A stretch of 64,000 nucleotides of DNA from Aphrophora alni (taxonomy: Eukaryota; Arthropoda; Insecta; Hemiptera; Aphrophoridae), in NCBI GenBank assembly GCA_963513935.1, contig OY740766.1:1084001-1148000 (forward strand). The letters are read 5' to 3'. Position numbers and translations under genes: made by a program. The notes below the pieces were generated by a model, which saw only the letters and a list, made by a program, of their open reading frames with translations, searched no databases and was not told where the DNA came from. Shown here one piece after another: positions 58,901 to 63,838 of this stretch (position 1 is its first letter; each line of letters starts with the position of its first letter).

Positions 58901-59711
58901 TTCCCCTCTGTCAAGTCTTTTTAACACATTTAACCACGTCTCAATCGAAACCAACACACTCTTCCGTTTTCGTAACTCGCTCATTTTTATTTACTGTATA
59001 TACTGTGCGTAGATCATAACCCGTCAAAGAAAACTGAAAAGAAATGATATATTTTCCATAATGTATACTAAATTGTTTTGTGGAAAAAAAGCGGCCCATC
59101 AAACGTTTTGCAGGTGTATGTCTGCTATTCTGACGGGTGCTAATGCCGCAGTGTTTTTACGCCGCCAACAATGGGATACCGCTATTGACAAAATTGTTTG
59201 ACTCGCCGCTTTGGTGCCGCGGTGTTTTTACACCGCCGACAATGGGATACTGCTATCGACAAAGTCGTTTGATATTGCCGCCGCTTTGGTGTTTCATTTA
59301 CAATTTATTTTTTGCCCTTATTCCCGATAACCCGGCATTTCACAAACTTGGCACACTTCCAGTCCACATTACGCTGAGTTTGCGAGACTCTACTGTATTA
59401 ACATTGTTGTTTATTGTTCGACAACTGGGTTCACTTCAACCAATATTATTCCAGAAAATCAGCATTGCTGCTTTGCTTAGATATATTTACAAATGATTAA
59501 GTAAAAGACATTAAAATTACTATATCACTGTATATTTGATATTTCCTATGTCTTATTTTAGGCTATTACAAGAACTTCTTGATGGACAGAGAATGTATCA
59601 AGCTCTTTTAAAGCAAGCTTTAGATGATCAAAAAGGACATATGAATCTTCTTAAACAAATGATAGATCAAATATCATTTGTTTCAAACTGTGCCAGTGAA
59701 AGAGAGTCTAG
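7663..59711 (+). CDS. Ask1: ASK1/MAP3K5-family MAP kinase kinase kinase, 22 exons, 3' end outside window
   Basis: Join of 7663-7848, 9499-9693, 11560-11732, 12528-12696, 15401-15510, 16471-16754, 18674-18833, 20358-20517, 26183-26352, 30052-30232, 32841-32974, 34652-34779, 35074-35211, 37126-37292, 39105-39340, 41488-41670, 47560-47652, 51116-51380, 51652-51810, 54017-54122, 57868-58057 and 59562-59711. Every junction has AG/GT and compatible phase, and the frame stays open for 1,245 codons. Known family role: a stress-activated MAP3K in the cytosol that phosphorylates MKK4/7 and MKK3/6 to switch on JNK and p38. It is held inactive by thioredoxin and 14-3-3. Visible here: the N-terminal binding region (residues 1-241), the regulatory TPR/PH region (about 242-596), the kinase (about 605-864) with GKGTYG 611-616, Lys633, HRD 725-727, DFG 746-748 and APE 771-773, a RSIS motif at 880-883, and a C-terminal coiled coil. 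Kinase residues sit 76 positions below the human ASK1 numbers as I remember them. No stops or frameshifts: it looks functional. The C-terminal SAM-type exons are missing. ASK1 and ASK3 cannot be told apart; insects usually have one gene. Confidence 0.95.
7849..9498 (+). other. Ask1 intron 1
   Basis: Two short copies of an ACCATCCTCAGA-type sequence lie at about 7951 and 7998. A GC-rich island lies at about 8574-8715 in otherwise AT-rich sequence. No gene was seen. Confidence 0.6.
9499..9693 (+). CDS. Ask1: Ask1 exon 2
   Basis: 65 codons, phase 0 at both ends. [20 protein letters not shown] and ILLYND-type motifs (here LLLYND) are hallmarks of the ASK N-terminal region that binds thioredoxin and TRAFs. 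Donor AAG|GTAAGT is near consensus. Confidence 0.95.
9694..11559 (+). other. Ask1 intron 2
   Basis: AT-rich. No mobile element, RNA gene or extra exon was recognised. Confidence 0.5.
11560..11732 (+). CDS. Ask1: Ask1 exon 3
   Basis: Codes [13 protein letters not shown]..., matching the ASK CTGNYTFVPY stretch. It ends in phase 2. The region equivalent to the human thioredoxin-contact cysteine (Cys250) has no clear cysteine here; the nearest are in NSCITTN. The alignment was done by eye. Confidence 0.93.
12118..12153. repeat. (TA)n microsatellite
   Basis: About 18 uninterrupted TA units inside intron 3. Confidence 0.95.
12170..12430. repeat. Dispersed repeat with inverted arms, copy A
   Basis: The left part matches 18248-18405 (GGCTTACCTTG, CCTTGGTATTACCTA, AACACTAA, GAAATATTT). 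The right part (CTGATTGAGAAAGTGAACAG then TGTTTACGAAATATT) is the reverse complement of the left arm. The CTGAT...CGAAA layout suggests decay from a Penelope-type terminal repeat. Confidence 0.7.
12528..12696 (+). CDS. Ask1: Ask1 exon 4
   Basis: Starts with the third base of a split Lys codon and ends in phase 0. It codes [10 protein letters not shown] ... LISFRDIQ, matching human ASK1 NDIRKAR ... LLSYRDIQ. It closes the N-terminal region and leads into the TPR-like repeats. Confidence 0.94.
12697..13302 (+). other. Ask1 intron 4, first part
   Basis: AT-rich, with no features recognised before the TTAA-flanked element. Confidence 0.5.
13307..13992. mobile_element. piggyBac-type non-autonomous element (686 bp)
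   Basis: Flanked on both sides by TTAA (13303-13306 and 13993-13996). Ends are CCCTTCAACGCGGT and, reversed, CCCTTCAACACAGT. TTAA duplication and CCC-starting ends are piggyBac features. Inside are GC-rich AGACG/CGTCT motifs at the right end. The open frame at 13348-13620 shows no transposase homology. Confidence 0.8.
13997..15400 (+). other. Ask1 intron 4, last part
   Basis: Contains an imperfect inverted pair at about 14790-14830 and 15000-15045 (GCAAAAGTATATTGTA against TATAGTATACTTTTGGC). Otherwise AT-rich and empty. Confidence 0.45.
15401..15510 (+). CDS. Ask1: Ask1 exon 5
   Basis: 36 codons plus 2 nt: [16 protein letters not shown] ... YPFALNR. It matches the human YDSIVKLVETLEKLP ... 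FALNRRN helices at the start of the central regulatory (TPR) region. Donor AG|GTAAAG. Confidence 0.93.
15736..16403. mobile_element. TTAA-flanked non-autonomous element with 14-bp repeat arrays (668 bp)
   Basis: TTAA at 15732-15735 and 16404-16407. Ends share CCCATTCTATACGAGCGTT (the right end reversed). Four 14-bp repeats of the form CGnnACACATTCAA lie at 16329-16342, 16343-16356, 16357-16370 and 16371-16384, with inverted counterparts (GCGTTAAATGCGTGAC) at the left end. It is rich in CpG. Open frames on the minus strand show no homology. Confidence 0.75.
16471..16754 (+). CDS. Ask1: Ask1 exon 6
   Basis: Residues about 278-373. [13 protein letters not shown] and HWYRKGF... INLATLL match the human [13 protein letters not shown] ... 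WFKKAFE ... INYAVLL TPR-type helices of the central regulatory region. It ends in phase 1 within a Gly codon. Confidence 0.95.
17094..18070 (-). pseudogene. Mariner-type transposase pseudogene
   Basis: The minus strand, from about 18070, reads IYRHF then [27 protein letters not shown], then a deleted middle. It continues [46 protein letters not shown], and ends [20 protein letters not shown] before a stop at 17096-17094. This order is that of mariner transposases (helix-turn-helix then DD34D). Frameshifts and stops abound, and the catalytic segment GDETW reads GRD-L. Terminal repeats were not identified. Confidence 0.9.
18245..18420. repeat. Dispersed repeat, copy B
   Basis: Matches 12170-12345 with about 80-90% identity by eye. 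It retains CTGATGA on the minus strand (18397-18391), which copy A has as CTGATTGA, but its GAAA has become AAAA. It abuts the right side of the mariner relic. Confidence 0.7.
18674..18833 (+). CDS. Ask1: Ask1 exon 7
   Basis: Codes [22 protein letters not shown] sequence (human VGVKLSSLLGKKGNLEKLQ), then YWDV and [14 protein letters not shown]. These are TPR-like helices of the regulatory region. It ends with two bases of the Trp codon completed in exon 8. Confidence 0.95.
18834..20357 (+). other. Ask1 intron 7
   Basis: Includes a possible piggyBac-like 5' remnant at about 18950-19650. The rest is AT-rich and empty. Confidence 0.5.
18950..19650 (-). mobile_element. Possible piggyBac-like remnant
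   Basis: On the minus strand a start-like [15 protein letters not shown] and an acidic Asp/Ser stretch ([15 protein letters not shown]) resemble the acidic N-terminus of piggyBac-type transposases. The outer end near 19645 reads CCCCTTTGACCACC on the minus strand, followed by paired CCGATATAT motifs. No DDE domain is present. Confidence 0.35.
20358..20517 (+). CDS. Ask1: Ask1 exon 8
   Basis: Completes Trp, then [15 protein letters not shown] ... [16 protein letters not shown] ... IRFP. It matches human WYLKSIVETILIYKHF ... FWMDFLVEATKTDV ... VRFP. It ends the TPR part. Phase 0 donor CCG|GTAAAT. Confidence 0.95.
20720..20760 (+). repeat. Terminal fragment related to the dispersed element
   Basis: Reads TATCTCGGGGGGTTAGGTTA then GTGCCGGC. 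It resembles 2965 (TCTCGGGGTACTAGGTTAGT, GCGGC). Its near reverse complement lies at 25625-25655 (GCTGGCACTTTACCTCCCC). The pair could bound a 4.9-kb composite, or be separate fragments. Confidence 0.45.
20820..20861. repeat. (TA)n microsatellite
   Basis: About 21 TA units within intron 8. Confidence 0.95.
21346..21401. repeat. (TA)n microsatellite
   Basis: About 28 TA units within intron 8. Confidence 0.95.
21598..21770. mobile_element. Pogo/Tigger-like terminal fragment
   Basis: TA followed by CAGTGTACTCCCGATTATC, with GGATAA-type motifs. A second, internal GTAGAGTCTCGATTAACC resembles the end of the element at 58692. No matching opposite end was found, so it is a fragment or nested pair. 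Confidence 0.45.
23950..25315 (+). mobile_element. Unclassified dispersed element, copy 2
   Basis: Matches copy 1 reversed in three blocks: 23980-24060 (CGCACGCCACCTACCGG against CACGCGCCTAGCGGC), 24270-24470, and 25265-25312 (AAAGCCGCACCAACC). The 24243-24506 frame has [22 protein letters not shown] and [15 protein letters not shown], similar at protein level to copy 1. No known domain was recognised. Confidence 0.55.
25316..26182 (+). other. End of Ask1 intron 8
   Basis: AT-rich. One reversed terminal fragment lies near 25625-25655. The open frame at 25886-26104 looks like low-complexity chance. Confidence 0.4.
26183..26352 (+). CDS. Ask1: Ask1 exon 9
   Basis: Codes [15 protein letters not shown] then [14 protein letters not shown] and [15 protein letters not shown]. 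It aligns with human LILEPTKIYQPSYL ... EEKTISIWHVLPD ... HEWNFSASSVRGV, the start of the PH-like domain. It has no long open frame on its own; it was found by following the protein. Phase 2 end. Confidence 0.93.
26421..27476 (-). mobile_element. Tc1-type element relic (1,056 bp)
   Basis: Terminal repeats: CAGTGGTGTACAAATTAATT at the left, and TAGTAGTGTACAAATTAATT at the right when reversed, each next to TA. The length fits Tc1 elements. On the minus strand near 26760-26640 a decayed [10 protein letters not shown] (Tc1 consensus SPDLNPIENLW) marks the DDE domain end, preceded by ILD and followed by SEFKRRL. Stops and frameshifts abound. Confidence 0.8.
27984..28190. repeat. Imperfect tandem duplication, about 147-bp period
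   Basis: Two units share AAATCA, TGTTTGTA/GTTTGTAAA, AATGAGGAATA and following TTAAT motifs, with several mismatches. Confidence 0.5.
29740..29778. repeat. (TA)n microsatellite
   Basis: About 19 TA units in intron 9. Confidence 0.95.
30052..30232 (+). CDS. Ask1: Ask1 exon 10
   Basis: Codes [20 protein letters not shown] then [14 protein letters not shown] and [11 protein letters not shown]. It matches human SKFEERCCFLYVLHNSDDF ... KKFFEMV ... ESDLLEYD, the end of the PH-like domain and linker to the kinase. Phase 0 end. Confidence 0.94.
31780..32400. repeat. Diverged tandem repeat, about 300-bp period
   Basis: TATATTTTTTACAGGCTCTA then CTCACAAGTA near 31825-31850 recurs as CATATATTTTTTACCGATTT then CTACTCACAAATAA near 32124-32155. 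Both are followed by TATATCTT and, later, a TTTTTTTATTC...ACTTACT/ACGTACT motif. T-rich throughout. Confidence 0.45.
32613..32676. repeat. Perfect 21-bp-arm hairpin
   Basis: AAATATAAAGTTATTTTCTA with a following C (32613-32633) is exactly complementary to 32656-32676, with a 22-nt loop. It could be a tiny MITE, a chance palindrome or a small-RNA hairpin. Confidence 0.7.
32841..32974 (+). CDS. Ask1: Ask1 exon 11: kinase glycine loop and catalytic lysine
   Basis: Codes [20 protein letters not shown] (loop at residues 611-616) and [12 protein letters not shown], with the ATP-binding Lys633 (equivalent to human Lys709). Acceptor TTGGTTTCAG; ends in phase 2 within a Gly codon. Confidence 0.97.
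32975..34651 (+). other. Ask1 intron 11
   Basis: No gene or mobile element was recognised. A somewhat less AT-rich patch lies at 33600-33750, and short open frames lie at 33850-34450. Confidence 0.45.
34652..34779 (+). CDS. Ask1: Ask1 exon 12: kinase alpha-C to hinge
   Basis: Codes [20 protein letters not shown], then [20 protein letters not shown] and PGG: HEEI at 647-650 with the alpha-C glutamate, and the hinge MEQVPGG. Nearly identical to human ASK1. Phase 1 end. Confidence 0.97.
35074..35211 (+). CDS. Ask1: Ask1 exon 13: kinase catalytic loop
   Basis: Codes [17 protein letters not shown], then [20 protein letters not shown] and DIKG. The HRD catalytic aspartate is Asp727. Ends in phase 1 in the Gly of DIKGDN. 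Confidence 0.97.
35212..37125 (+). other. Ask1 intron 13
   Basis: Holds a solo hammerhead-like motif (35333-35380). The rest has no recognised feature. Confidence 0.5.
35333..35380 (-). ncRNA. Solo hammerhead-ribozyme-like motif
   Basis: The minus strand has CTGAAGA (35369-35363), one U, a 5-bp helix II GGUGA/UCACC with loop AAC, then GAAAU (35348-35344). AUAUGU could form a minimal three-pair helix III with no loop, and C is the site base. The core is complete and helix II perfect, but helix I is weak. No inverted partner arm was seen nearby. Confidence 0.45.
37126..37292 (+). CDS. Ask1: Ask1 exon 14: activation segment
   Basis: Codes [20 protein letters not shown], then [20 protein letters not shown] and [11 protein letters not shown] 746-748, APE 771-773. 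Thr737, Thr762 and Thr766 match the human phospho-threonines 813, 838 and 842. Donor CCG|GTAAGG, phase 0. Confidence 0.97.
37293..39104 (+). other. Ask1 intron 14
   Basis: A less AT-rich block at 38440-38700 has overlapping open frames on both strands but no recognised family. Otherwise AT-rich. Confidence 0.45.
39105..39340 (+). CDS. Ask1: Ask1 exon 15: kinase C-lobe
   Basis: Codes [20 protein letters not shown], then [22 protein letters not shown] and [16 protein letters not shown], completing the kinase domain (C-lobe helices F to I with the conserved Arg of DKR). Phase 2 end. Confidence 0.97.
40259..40504. repeat. Long inverted repeat with about 76-bp arms
   Basis: Left arm 40259-40335 and right arm 40430-40504 are almost perfect reverse complements (left ends in TTACCACTACACGTG, right begins CACGTGTAGTGGTAA). 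The roughly 95-bp centre carries a decayed hammerhead-like motif on the minus strand. High arm identity means it is young. Confidence 0.9.
40327..40370 (-). ncRNA. Hammerhead-like motif, core mutated
   Basis: The minus strand has CCGACGA (40362-40356), one U, helix II GGAC/GUCU with loop GUAAAAA, then GAAAC (40339-40335) and ACACGUGU. Canonical U4 is C, which should abolish hammerhead cleavage. Confidence 0.35.
41488..41670 (+). CDS. Ask1: Ask1 exon 16: post-kinase linker with 14-3-3-type site
   Basis: Codes [20 protein letters not shown] then a Ser/Thr/Asn-rich linker. RSIS at 880-883 matches human LRSISLP, whose Ser966 recruits 14-3-3. Ends in phase 2 (Thr codon), compatible with either exon 17 or exon 18. 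Confidence 0.93.
43851..43898. repeat. (TA)n microsatellite at a pogo-like insertion
   Basis: About 24 TA units. The element at 43899 sits at its right edge, and another short TA run follows at 44942. Confidence 0.95.
43899..44941. mobile_element. Pogo/Tigger-like non-autonomous element (1,043 bp)
   Basis: Ends CAGTAGAACCCCTCAAACTC and its reverse complement at 44922-44941, each next to TA. A GTCGAGTTTG motif is repeated near both ends (43940-43965 and 44885-44930). No transposase frame was recognised. Confidence 0.8.
46663..46812. repeat. Long inverted repeat, 58-bp arms
   Basis: Arms 46663-46720 and 46754-46812 pair almost perfectly (GGATAAAATAAAGCAAAAGC reversed at the right end). The short centre is a hammerhead-like core on the minus strand. 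Confidence 0.9.
46714..46760 (-). ncRNA. Hammerhead-like motif, core mutated
   Basis: The minus strand has CCGATGA (46747-46741), one U, helix II GCC/GGC closed by a GCAA tetraloop, then GAAAC (46729-46725) and ACAAUUGU. A 7-bp outer stem GAGCTAC/GTAGCTC surrounds it. U4 is C, so cleavage is not expected. Confidence 0.4.
47560..47652 (+). CDS. Ask1: Ask1 exon 17, possible cassette exon
   Basis: 93 nt between TTTGTACAG and the donor CAG|GTATGC. Phase 2 on both sides keeps the frame open from exon 16 to exon 18: [20 protein letters not shown] then [11 protein letters not shown]. The basic, Ser/Pro-rich linker suits this place. Because 93 is a multiple of 3 and exon 16 also joins exon 18 in frame, it could be skipped. 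Too short to be found by open frame alone. Confidence 0.8.
47792..48476. mobile_element. piggyBac-type non-autonomous element with CGGACCG repeats (685 bp)
   Basis: TTAA at 47788-47791 and 48477-48480. Ends are CACGTTACCTGCCA and, reversed, CACGTTAGCTGCCA. Palindromic CGGTCCGATCGGACCG-like motifs occur at about 47809, 47851, 48057, 48244 and 48305, near both ends. No transposase was found. Confidence 0.85.
49070..49400 (-). pseudogene. Mariner/IS630-type transposase relic
   Basis: The minus strand reads [15 protein letters not shown], then (frame changes) [12 protein letters not shown] and [17 protein letters not shown]. This order matches insect transposases of the type GTVTG...YL, PVRAYLDEAFP, SPDLTPLDFFLWG. 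Highly decayed. More relic sequence may extend toward 50270 and down to about 48800, but I could not read it with confidence. Confidence 0.65.
51116..51380 (+). CDS. Ask1: Ask1 exon 18
   Basis: Codes [20 protein letters not shown], then [20 protein letters not shown] and LSRVLNQDQ. It matches human PPSPEEKDSGFFMLRKDSERRATLHRIL (cited in part), the start of the C-terminal conserved region. 88 codons plus 1 nt; donor ATG|GTGAGT, phase 0. Confidence 0.96.
51652..51810 (+). CDS. Ask1: Ask1 exon 19
   Basis: 53 codons: [20 protein letters not shown], then [15 protein letters not shown] and YLFQDA. It matches human ITTLIASLREFVRSTDRK ... LELDFDS ... FGFQDA of the C-terminal helical domain. Phase 0 both ends. 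Confidence 0.95.
52187..53554 (+). mobile_element. Tc1/mariner-superfamily element with HTH (DUF4817-type) and DDE
   Basis: TA at 52185-52186 and 53555-53556. Ends are CGGTATGCACGGAAATAAAC and, reversed, CAGTATGCGCCAAAATAAAC, both continuing AGTACT. The plus-strand transposase is disrupted. The length of 1,368 bp fits a near-complete copy. Confidence 0.88.
52323..53464 (+). pseudogene. DDE transposase of the 52187 element, broken
   Basis: The N-terminus [20 protein letters not shown] then [20 protein letters not shown] is the helix-turn-helix (DUF4817) found on many insect transposases. A DDE part follows in shifting frames ([11 protein letters not shown] near 52880, [13 protein letters not shown] near 52960, then [18 protein letters not shown] at 53245-53292, like SPDLTPxDFFLWG). 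It ends HVIIRV-stop at 53464. Stops near 52550 and several frameshifts make it inactive. Confidence 0.85.
54017..54122 (+). CDS. Ask1: Ask1 exon 20
   Basis: Codes [20 protein letters not shown], then [15 protein letters not shown]. Almost the human [20 protein letters not shown] ... AVQTAITILVP. Phase 1 end (Glu codon). Confidence 0.96.
54123..57867 (+). other. Ask1 intron 20 (3.7 kb)
   Basis: One end of a possible TTAA-type element starts at 54836. Open frames at 55207 and 56146 show no homology. A poly-A run lies at 56620-56638. No other feature was seen. Confidence 0.5.
54836..54900 (+). mobile_element. Possible one-ended piggyBac-type fragment
   Basis: TTAACCCGCTAGCAGGTCGA resembles the TTAA-CCC ends of the other elements in this window. 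CGACCGG follows. No inverted partner was seen in the next 1.5 kb. Confidence 0.3.
57868..58057 (+). CDS. Ask1: Ask1 exon 21
   Basis: Codes a linker rich in Ser/Asp ([15 protein letters not shown]), then [20 protein letters not shown], the start of the coiled coil. It matches human SSTVSHDSQS ... LNVQLGRMKIETNRLL. Phase 2 end. Confidence 0.95.
58058..59561 (+). other. Ask1 intron 21
   Basis: Largely the pogo-like element 58692-59395. Otherwise AT-rich, with a poly-T tract at 58640-58660. Confidence 0.6.
58692..59395. mobile_element. Pogo/Tigger-like non-autonomous element (704 bp)
   Basis: TA at 58690-58691 and 59396-59397. Ends are CAGTAGAGTCTTGCAAACTC and, reversed, CAGTAGAGTCTCGCAAACTC. 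Internal GATAACCCGG motifs lie near both ends (58719 and 59327). An internal near-duplication lies at 59137-59180 and 59205-59250 (GGTGCCGCGGTGTTTTTACA-like). Non-coding. Confidence 0.85.
59562..59711 (+). CDS. Ask1: Ask1 exon 22 (last in window)
   Basis: Codes [20 protein letters not shown] then [16 protein letters not shown]: leucines spaced in heptads, the C-terminal coiled coil. Ends in phase 2 at AG|GTAAAT, so at least one more exon follows. Human ASK1 has about 100 further residues with a SAM domain. Confidence 0.94.
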
Positions 59712-59937
59712 GTAAATAATACACAATACAATAAGAATTACGAAACAAACTTACATAATATTGTTAATTACTTATTACTAGAAAAATAGTTGTTATCATT
59801 TAAAAATTATTCAAAAATGATAATATAAAATATTTACCAATATATAAAATATTTATTTAATATGAAAAAAGTGCTAATTACTTTCCTTAATTATTGAAAA
59901 GTCAAACAATAAAATACAAAATAAATACAGTAGAACC

Positions 59938-60302
59938 CCTCTAATCCGCCCTCGGGTGGTCCGTTACTCCGGTTAATCCGACCGTGCTCGAGCTCGATTG
60001 TGCCGACTTGCCGATGAATCACTGCCCGTCTGGCGCCATTCTTTCCGGTTTGTTATCGCTTTCCCGCTTCAGTGATGTGTCATCTCTCGTGTTGTTTCTA
60101 TTGATTTGCTATAGTACTTGCAAAGTTTATATATAGACTTTATTATATAGACTTTTAAAAGTTTATATATCACTTATTTCACTTAAAAAAATCTCTTTAT
60201 TTAATATGTAATAAATAATGACTTTTTTCGGATAATCCGATCTTTTTTGCGTTCCGACCATGCCCCCAGTCCCGAAGGTGACGGATTAGAGGGGTTCTAC
60301 TG
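59938..60302. mobile_element. Pogo/Tigger-like MITE (365 bp)
   Basis: TA duplication outside CAGTAGAACCCCTCTAATCC and its reverse complement at 60283-60302. The first 14 bases are the same as in the 43899 element, though the interiors differ. Non-coding. Confidence 0.9.
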
Positions 60303-60746
60303 TAATCCAAAACCTATACTTTTGTAAACCTAATCCAAGACTTTTTTTTAATATTCATTATTAACTTGTGGCACAAGAAATAAATAAAATAAACTTTTCT
60401 CAAGATTAGAAGTAACAATTGCTACAACAGAGCTCACTATATAAGTGTTGCTGTATAGATCAAATTTACCAAAAAATTATTTTAAAAAGCAATTGTTAAG
60501 AGAATCTAATCAATCTAAAATCAACACTTCACAATAGTAACGTAAATTAATTTGTTAAATTATGTATCAAGAACAATAAAAAGCAATATTTAGATTATTA
60601 AAAAACAAAAACAAATAAATCCAAATATGTTAGCCTATAAATCATAATTACCAAAAAAAGGATTAAAAATAATGTGATTAATTATTTTAAAAAAAGTTAC
60701 ATTAAATTTAATAGTAAACTAAATTCATAAATATTATCACGCTAAC

Positions 60747-61056
60747 TAGAGCTGAACCGATACCAGAATTGACCAATTACTCCCGATACCGATCCTCAGC
60801 TCCGATTCTAATACTAAGAGGGGGTGGGAGTTGTACAGAAAGGCATTATGGAGGGAAGTAGAGAAAGAGAAGGGAGGAGAAGTAGCTATGAAACCCTTTC
60901 ATATTCCCATAATATGAAGTGGAGGGAGAAATTCAATACCACAAATTAAACCAAACTTAAATTTTCTCAATATGCACTGGGAAAGGAAAGTAGCAAAACC
61001 TCTAGTTTTTAGTAACAATCAGTCAATACCAAGTATCGAGTATCGGTTCAGTCCTT
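60747..61056. mobile_element. hAT-like MITE
   Basis: Ends TAGAGCTGAACCGATAC and, reversed, AAAGGACTGAACCGATAC share CTGAACCGATAC (60752-60763, 61042-61053). The sequence type is common in animal hAT MITEs. An 8-bp target duplication is not clear. Confidence 0.6.
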
Positions 61057-62387
61057 TTTATGTTCGTACATAGCTATAAATCTAGTTCCCTGGGAGAAAC
61101 TTACATTAGCATGCACCAATATACACCAGCTTGTGGCCTCATGAACCAACAGCCCCTGACTACACAACCTTAAAGAATCTATAAGTAAACATATTAATCA
61201 TGGGTTTAAGAATTTATCATTGTTTACTAGCATAAATATTATGGTTCATGTTATTGATAGCAATGAAAAGCTATGTGTGCAAAACATATAGCCACTGAAT
61301 AAGTACAATGTTATAGCTGTCGGCTCATGATATCACAAGCTCGCATATTTGTCCAAACTACTGTGTGTTAATATTTTAGGTAAGGATTGGAGATAATATT
61401 TTGATTATTATTAGAGAACATTTATATTAGACAGAATGATGATTTATTATGTGTACCACTGGAGTTTTGGATTAAAAATTCAGACTTCAAATAAATTTAA
61501 ACTAATTTTTAGTTAATCGTATACATTTGATTTTCTCATACATAGTATAGAGAAAATTGTGTGACGGTTAAAAATATTGATGTTGAATTTTTCGCCAATA
61601 TGTTATTATTGACATCCCCTGAACAAAAAAATTTTTTTTAATGATGTCCCTATATCGTCTGTTCAAAGCTTATAGTCTAAATAAGTAGACAGATTTTTAT
61701 TAATGTTTGTATTTTAGCCATATCTAGAGATTTTGTTCTGATATAACTCTGAGGATAAGTTTCTTACGTCTTAAAACCAAAACTCAAAATTCCGATTTTC
61801 TCAAAATCGGCTCAAATAATTTAATCAAATTTTACTAAAATGGAGCTTTCAGAACTCATATGAAAAAAGTATCAGTCAGTATTTCCCCCAAAATTAGATT
61901 CTCTTTGGTATAGCAAACCACAGTATGATTAAAATGTCAAGTGGAAAATGCAAGAGTTAAATGTCAGTAAAAAGTTGCCTGTATAACGTCAACCCGGTGT
62001 CGATAGCTGCCTTGAATTTCACCACTTCTTTTGATCAGTATTGAAAATTTGCAAGTCAACACAAACCTATTGTGTATTTTTAGCCTTAATGAAAAATGAT
62101 TTTCTTAGTAATATAACGAAGACATTCACTCCTCGGTACTTGGACCCAAGTACTCCACATGCGCATTACTCACTTCTGAGTACCCATCCCATATTGATAT
62201 CTATTGTTCAGTTTGAGCTCTTGTATAAGGTGGACTTTATATTGTTAGCATGACTGTTTCGTGTTGTGTAACATATTGTTATGCTTAAATTTCCCACCAT
62301 TGCATTTTGTTTTTATCGTGACTGTGTTTATTGTTAAATGTGTTTTTATAGTGGGTATTAAGTATAAGTTTACAATAGTTTATTACA

Positions 62388-63838
62388 ATGGAAAACAAAT
62401 GTAATATTAGAGATGATGATATGTTGTCTTCAGAAGGGGAATCAACAGATGCAGATGAGAGTTCTGAAAGTGAAGATTGATGATGTCACAATACTTATAT
62501 GGTCAGAGCAGACGGCAGGCCTTATTATTTTTTTTTTTTGGGCACATTTTTTTGGAATATATTTGAAAAGAGACAAATAAGTATTCTTTAGTGAGCAGTG
62601 CAGAATAACACGCTGGAAAGTTATTTCGGTTCCAGAGTTGAAACATTTTCTGGGATTACTGCTATATAATGGTACAGTAAAATTGAATCGCTTACATGAC
62701 TACTAGAAAACGTACAGACTGTTCAATTTTCCATTTTCTATGCAGTAAATGATTGATTTTTAATAATCCCTAGATGTCTCCATTACTCACCTGTAAGTAC
62801 TGTACAGCAAATAGACCTGAACCCAGCAAGGGCAGACTTTTCAAAGTGAGACAGATTATGAATTATATCACCGATAAAATGAGAATGATATATTTTATCC
62901 TATCTAAGGAATTATCAATTGATGTGGCTATGGTCTTGTGGCTTGGCCACTTAGTGTTAAAACATTATATAAATTGAAAATGACACAAGTATTTGAACCA
63001 TTAGGACTACTTTTGCGTTTCCTTGTTTATAGAGGAGCTGGTGATACCTTAGCTAGCCATGTGTCAAAAGTTGTTTTATCACTTTTGCATGACTTTCTCT
63101 GTCAAGGACACTCTGTTTTCATTGACAATTTTTAAAATAGCTTCAATTTGTTCTCCAACCTTCCGAGACAATCAATTTGTACTGACATCCTTAGAGCCGA
63201 CAGGTTACACAACTCTGCTAAACTAAACAGAACTGTGTTAATAAAAGGAGAACAATTGCCAGTGACAGTGAATGTGTGATGGTCGGTAGAGGAAGGACAA
63301 AGGAGTGGCAATTTAAAAAAATTGTGAAATTTCAACAAGAGGAATCACATCGAGATCAAACCTTTACCAATCATCAAGTTTAATGCTCACGTAAAAGGCA
63401 TCAACCAGTTTGATTAAATAATGTCATATTATCCGTGTGAGTAGAAAATACTCAGAAGGTATAAAAAGATATTTATTGAAGTGTTGCAGGTGATAATGTG
63501 GAATTATATCTACAATCTGTTTGAGATAAGGGAAAATTCTTATATTACTTCTGAATACAGACCTTTTACCACCAATTGAATCACAACAAGTGGTTGACCC
63601 CAGGAACGTAACACTGTTCAGCAGTTGTTAAAAAATGAAGATCATGACGCTAAGTAAGGAAGAAAGAGAAAACTCTGTCGTGTGTGCAATAAAGTTGGGC
63701 AAAGAAACAAACAACATCTGCATATGAGGTCTGTCTACACAAACAAGGCCTATATGCTGTTGTTTGTTTTCAAAAATAGCATTAAAAACCAATCATGCGG
63801 GGAGGTGGAAGAGATTGTAAATAAGATTAAAACTTAAT
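62388..63838 (+). pseudogene. piggyBac-like transposase pseudogene
   Basis: The acidic N-terminus MENKCNIRDDDMLSSEGEST is followed by a stop (about 62478). Then come WKVISVPELKHFLGLLLYNG (near 62615-62675), GRLFKVRQIMNY, KELSIDVAMVLW, LRFLVYRGAGDTL, GHSVFIDNF-stop, then LRADR, ENVMVG-like remains and FNAHVKGINQFD-stop-IMSYYP. A Cys-containing tail follows (RKLCRVCNKVGQ) and stop near 63836. The order is that of piggyBac. The first two catalytic aspartates are readable; the third (GVD) is GIN. Many stops: dead. Confidence 0.88.

Larger units (their letters stand above)
59712..62387 (+). other. Ask1 intron 22, open at its 3' end
   Basis: Contains a pogo-like MITE (59938-60302) and a hAT-like MITE (60747-61056). 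No exon with SAM-like coding sequence was found. 61060-62387 has no other recognised feature. Confidence 0.5.

Noticed and set aside
59137..59496. 119-codon plus-strand frame
   Set aside because: Spans the right end of the pogo-like element at 58692-59395 and continues into intron sequence; no homology.
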